7,294 nucleotides of DNA, taken from Bifidobacteriaceae bacterium. Lineage in GTDB: Bacteria > Actinomycetota > Actinomycetes > Actinomycetales > WQXJ01. The position numbers were made by a program, and so were the translations under genes. The notes under the pieces were generated by a model. The model made no database searches and was not told the origin of the DNA. It saw only the letters and a program-made list of their open reading frames with translations. Below are positions 4,521-7,294 of the stretch, in pieces. Where the stretch lies: NCBI GenBank assembly GCA_031265345.1, contig JAISCU010000088.1, positions 1 through 7,294 on the forward strand, written 5' to 3'. Each line of letters opens with the position of its first letter. The first letter of the stretch is position 1.

Positions 4521-5771
4521 GTGATGACTCACGCACTCGTCCCGGGATCGAGGGGAATTGATCGGACCGGGCACGGATGTCGGGTGGCCACGCTCGCGGG
4601 CGTGGCCGCCCTGGTCGTTGCGACGCTGGCGGTCGCAGGTTGTCAGACGGAGCCGCCGGGCACCGAGGCCATGGGCTCAGACAGACCTGGCGCCGCAGAG
4701 AGAAGTGTGCCCGTGACGGGCGACGGCTTCGAAGGCAACGCTTTCACGGAAATCGAGGGGGCCACGCCGTTCACGGAATACTCGGAATACTTGGACGGCC
4801 CCGGATACGATCATGACGCACGGATGGCCGACCGTGTGGAATGGTATGCCCAAGTCGAGGACTACATTGCGCAATGCATGAAGGAGGAAGGCTTCGAGTA
4901 TTTCCCGGCGGAATACTGGGCGGCCGATTTGCCCGAGTCACGGCTTTCCTTCGACCGAGATTTCATGTCGATTCCCCTGCTGCCGGCCAATAGGGCCGAT
5001 GTCGTGCAGTGGGGCTACGGTGTTGCTCCCCCACTGGAGTTCGTCACCGGCAGCGATATTCTCGCGAACCAACCTGACGACCCGAACGAAGCGTATTTCG
5101 ACGGGCTCAGCGCTTCGGGTCAGCGTGACTACTTGAAAGCCTACGACGGTTACTACCCAGAAGACGCGCCCCTCGGCAGCCCCGACCTGACCTCCGGATG
5201 CGGCGGCATGGCGTTCACGGCTTTTCCGGAGCCGGGAGTGGAAGACGCCGCCCAGCGATTCAATAGCCAGTACGGAACTCTCGCGCTGACGATGGGGACT
5301 CTCGCGACGTCGGGAGTTTTCGACGATCGGAGGATCGGCGCCCTGGCTGCGAGTTGGGAATCATGCATGAGAGCTATCGGGGTCGATGTGTCAAGCGAGA
5401 CAGTTGACGGGATGAGCGGCGATGTCGCTTACCCTAATCCGAACTCAGCTTGGTACATGGCGATGCGCACTGGACCGGACGGATCGGTCGGGACGGGCGG
5501 TGGCGGTGTCTTTGACGAGGCCCTACCGCTGGAACAACGGTCTCTGATCGGATCGGAGGCCGAGGCAAGGATTGCTCTGGCGGACTTCGACTGTCGTATC
5601 GAAACTGAGTATGAGACCAGATTCAAAGAGATCCAGTTGGATCTTGAGCAACAATTTGTTGACCAGAATCGGGACCAGTTGGAAGAGATGGTGGCTGCGG
5701 CGAAGAACGGAACTGGCGTCAGCCCAGGCAGCCCTTCCGGCGGTTCTCGACATGAGAGACTGCTGGGATGA
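4521..5771 (+). CDS. Cysteine-containing lipoprotein of unknown function
   Basis: 416 residues from the GTG at 4521; the ATG at 4524 is equally possible and gives one residue less. Neither has a good Shine-Dalgarno sequence; translation is probably coupled to the preceding stop three bases upstream. A hydrophobic stretch (about 22-40) ends in a lipobox, L-A-V-A-G-C, with C41 as the lipidated residue, so the mature protein is anchored on the outer face of the membrane. The mature part has four further cysteines, in QCMKEEGFEY (C119), SGCGGM (C227), WESCMRAIG (C282) and ADFDCR (C358). The repeated C-M-x-x-x-G form is seen in uncharacterised actinobacterial lipoproteins; two disulfides are likely. 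Residues 359-400 form a long charged helix, possibly coiled coil, followed by a Gly/Ser/Pro-rich end. It has many acidic and aromatic residues and no enzyme motif. Placement suggests it works with the secreted peptidoglycan-binding protein. Confidence 0.8.
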   Translation: MMTHALVPGSRGIDRTGHGCRVATLAGVAALVVATLAVAGCQTEPPGTEAMGSDRPGAAERSVPVTGDGFEGNAFTEIEGATPFTEYSEYLDGPGYDHDARMADRVEWYAQVEDYIAQCMKEEGFEYFPAEYWAADLPESRLSFDRDFMSIPLLPANRADVVQWGYGVAPPLEFVTGSDILANQPDDPNEAYFDGLSASGQRDYLKAYDGYYPEDAPLGSPDLTSGCGGMAFTAFPEPGVEDAAQRFNSQYGTLALTMGTLATSGVFDDRRIGALAASWESCMRAIGVDVSSETVDGMSGDVAYPNPNSAWYMAMRTGPDGSVGTGGGGVFDEALPLEQRSLIGSEAEARIALADFDCRIETEYETRFKEIQLDLEQQFVDQNRDQLEEMVAAAKNGTGVSPGSPSGGSRHERLLG

Positions 5772-7066
5772 GTTTCTTGAGTGAGTCCGCGAGCGGCATC
5801 GTCCCCGCGAAAGTGGTCCGGTTGGACCGAAGCCGGGGCGCCGAGATGACGGAACTGAGCGGGCTGGTGTGGGCGGACCAGCGGCCGCCCGAACGGTCCG
5901 AGCTGGCCCTCGACTCGCTGGACTTCTCGCGGGCGATCGGCGTTGACGCGCCGCGCGACGGCGGGACCGTGCTGGCGGCGATGGGCTCGGCCTGGGGATT
6001 CGACACGCCCGTCCCTGGCGGCAGGGTCAACGCCAGCGGCCTGACCTGGGTGAGCGTGCGGCCGGAGTTCCGCCGCCGCGGCTACCTGCGGGCGTTGATC
6101 GCCCAGCACTTCGAGGACTGCCGGGAGCGGGGCGAACCGGTGTCCATGCTGTTCGCGTCGGAGATGGCGATCTACGGACGGTTCGGCTACGGGCTCGGCT
6201 CGACTGCCGTGGAGCTGAAGCTGGCGCGCGGCGCTGCCCTCAGGCCCTTGCCAGGCCCTCAGCCCAAGGTCGAGGTGCGCTTCGAGACCGCCAGTTTCGA
6301 GGCCCATGGCGCGCTGGTGGCGGCGCTAGACCACCAGGCCGTCCACGGCACCGACCCCCGCACGGGAGCCACCGAATCGCCGAACCAGGCCGCACTCCGC
6401 ATCGAATTCGCCGACGAACCGCCGCGCGACCCGGCCGGGGAGCCCCTGCGCATAGTGATCGCCGCTCGCGACGGCCAGCCGACCGGCTACGCGTTGATGC
6501 GGCGCGACCGCAAATGGGAGGGCGGCGTCGCGGACTACACGGCCGAGGTCCGCTCCTCGCACGCCCTCGACCCGGCCAGCGGGCAGGCGCTCTGGGAGGC
6601 TCTGCTGAACATCGACCTAGTCACCAACGTGTCCACCTGGTTGATGCCCCTGGACCATCCGTTGCTGGCCTGGCTGGAGGACTGGCGCTCGGCCAAGCCG
6701 GTCCTGCGCGACGCGATCCACGTCCGCCTGATCGACTTGGCCACGGCTTGGGAGTCGCGTCGCTACTCCTCGCCGGTCGACCTGCGGTTGGCGGTGCGGG
6801 ACAGCTTGCTTCCGGGCAACAACGCGGTTTGGCGTCTGGCGGGCGGCCCGGACGGCGCCTCGGCTTCCCGGATCGCTCAGGTGGACGATGCCGCCGCCGA
6901 TCTCACGCTCGACATCCGCGAGTTGGGCTCGGTCTGGTGGGGAGGCGTCAGCGCTGCGAGCCTGGCTGACGCCGGGCTGATCACGGAACACACGCCCGGC
7001 GCTGCCCGGTCGTTGAGCCAGGCCTGCGCGGGCGTCCGCGCTCCAGCCGTGGGGCGGGAGTTCTAG
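5768..7066 (+). CDS. eis: Eis-family GNAT N-acetyltransferase
   Basis: 432 residues, close to the usual 400-420. The acetyl-CoA-binding motif is VSVRPEFRRRGYLRAL (95-110), with the R-R-x-G-x-L signature. ASEMAIYGRFGYG (130-142) matches the Eis active-site segment, with Y136 equivalent to the general-acid Tyr126 of M. tuberculosis Eis. A second, degenerate GNAT domain follows, then an SCP2-like domain (about 305-432) with VRLIDLATAWESRRY and LDIRELGSVWWGG. The chain ends in Phe, as Eis does; in that enzyme the terminal Phe carboxylate takes part in catalysis. Eis acetylates several amines of aminoglycosides and lysines of proteins and forms hexamers. The ATG at 5768 overlaps the lipoprotein stop (ATGA) and has only weak ribosome binding, so expression probably depends on the upstream gene. 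Composition is GC-rich, unlike the two genes before it. The native substrate here is unknown. Confidence 0.88.
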   Translation: MSFLSESASGIVPAKVVRLDRSRGAEMTELSGLVWADQRPPERSELALDSLDFSRAIGVDAPRDGGTVLAAMGSAWGFDTPVPGGRVNASGLTWVSVRPEFRRRGYLRALIAQHFEDCRERGEPVSMLFASEMAIYGRFGYGLGSTAVELKLARGAALRPLPGPQPKVEVRFETASFEAHGALVAALDHQAVHGTDPRTGATESPNQAALRIEFADEPPRDPAGEPLRIVIAARDGQPTGYALMRRDRKWEGGVADYTAEVRSSHALDPASGQALWEALLNIDLVTNVSTWLMPLDHPLLAWLEDWRSAKPVLRDAIHVRLIDLATAWESRRYSSPVDLRLAVRDSLLPGNNAVWRLAGGPDGASASRIAQVDDAAADLTLDIRELGSVWWGGVSAASLADAGLITEHTPGAARSLSQACAGVRAPAVGREF

Positions 7067-7209
7067 CCGAGCGGGATGAGGAGGCGCTCGGGCGCCGACG
7101 GAAACGGCCAGAAGCCGAAGTGAGGGTAGGAGGCCTCCGCCGACCGGTCGATGGGGTCAGCCACGAGGGCGCGGGCACCGATGATTGACAAGGATGCGGG
7201 GTCACGACT
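7063..7209 (-). pseudogene. C-terminal remnant of a TacT-like GNAT acetyltransferase
   Basis: Read on the minus strand, 48 codons precede a TAG at 7065-7063. The product contains SIIGARALVADPIDRSAEA, then SYPHFGFWPFPSAPERLLIP. This matches the last part of GNAT toxins of the TacT type, where a G-A-R-A-L-x-V strand is followed by an Asp-containing loop, an A-x-x-F/Y-Y-x-x-F-G-F helix-strand and a P-x-P-L/R-x-L end. An in-frame TGA at 7212-7210 stands immediately upstream and no usual start codon precedes the conserved part. The acetyl-CoA-binding motif is missing, so it cannot be a working enzyme. The remnant shares two bases with the Eis stop codon, in convergent orientation. A frameshift from a longer gene is possible, but I could not find the missing part in the other frames up to the window end. 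Confidence 0.6.
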
Positions 7210-7232
7210 TCAGGCCAGCCAGAATCGGGACG

Positions 7233-7294
7233 TTATGCCTCCCCATTGAGGATGATCGGATCAGTCCCGAAGGGGGTCTCGAATTCTTGGTTGC
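7233..7294 (-). CDS. Possible C-terminal end of an unidentified gene running off the window
   Basis: On the minus strand an open frame enters from the right edge and ends with TAA at 7235-7233. The visible product is NQEFETPFGTDPIILNGEA, 19 residues. It may be the end of a real gene lying just upstream of the GNAT remnant, possibly part of the same broken module, or a chance frame. No family is recognisable. Confidence 0.2.
   Translation of the reverse strand, partial: NQEFETPFGTDPIILNGEA

Noticed and set aside
5429..6307. Minus-strand frame of 292 codons over the lipoprotein/Eis junction
   Set aside because: Antisense shadow of two well-supported genes.
6981..7205. Minus-strand frame of 74 codons at the right end
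   Set aside because: It is in the wrong phase relative to the recognisable GNAT remnant; its product is Arg/Ser/Pro-rich with no domain and it overlaps the end of the Eis gene.

Overview
The window is high-GC DNA, mostly GC-rich at third codon positions, and looks like a chromosomal segment from an actinomycete. The main support is a TPR-protein gene overlapping an HAD-IIA phosphatase gene, the same order as Rv1691-Rv1692 in mycobacteria. An Eis-family acetyltransferase and a lipoprotein type common in Actinobacteria agree with this. I cannot place it to genus.

Left part (1-1259): two + strand genes overlap by four bases. The first lacks its 5' end and resembles the C-terminal part of AbiEi-type antitoxins. 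The second is an AbiEii-like nucleotidyltransferase. Together they look like a type IV toxin-antitoxin or abortive-infection pair. From 1260 to 1899 I find no credible gene. This gap holds the most unusual structure in the window: a 31-bp-period array of a conserved core (TCGAGTCCGCTGTT), four copies pointing right and then three good plus two decayed copies pointing left, all in exact register around one dyad centre near 1624/1625. The many long open frames here arise because the repeat contains no stop codons.

Middle (1900-3782): a TPR-like protein with a highly charged D/R-rich N-terminal tail is translationally coupled to an HAD-IIA phosphatase related to the glycerol-3-phosphate phosphatase Rv1692. 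This is the conserved chromosomal core of the window.

Right part (3783-7066): a 255-bp regulatory region has a tandem 11-bp repeat, a candidate promoter whose -35/-10 spacer contains a run of nine C, a leader hairpin and a ribosome binding site inside a small hairpin. It leads into a compact operon: a secreted peptidoglycan-binding-like protein, a lipoprotein of unknown function with four extra cysteines, and an Eis-family acetyltransferase overlapping the lipoprotein gene by four bases. The first two genes have less biased base composition than their neighbours. I infer a cell-envelope function for the operon, possibly phase variable.

Far right (7063-7294): on the minus strand, converging on the Eis gene and sharing bases with its stop codon, is the C-terminal 48-codon remnant of a different GNAT acetyltransferase, of the kind found as TacT-like toxins. 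It has an in-frame stop just upstream and no start, so it is probably a pseudogene. A short open frame then runs off the right edge.
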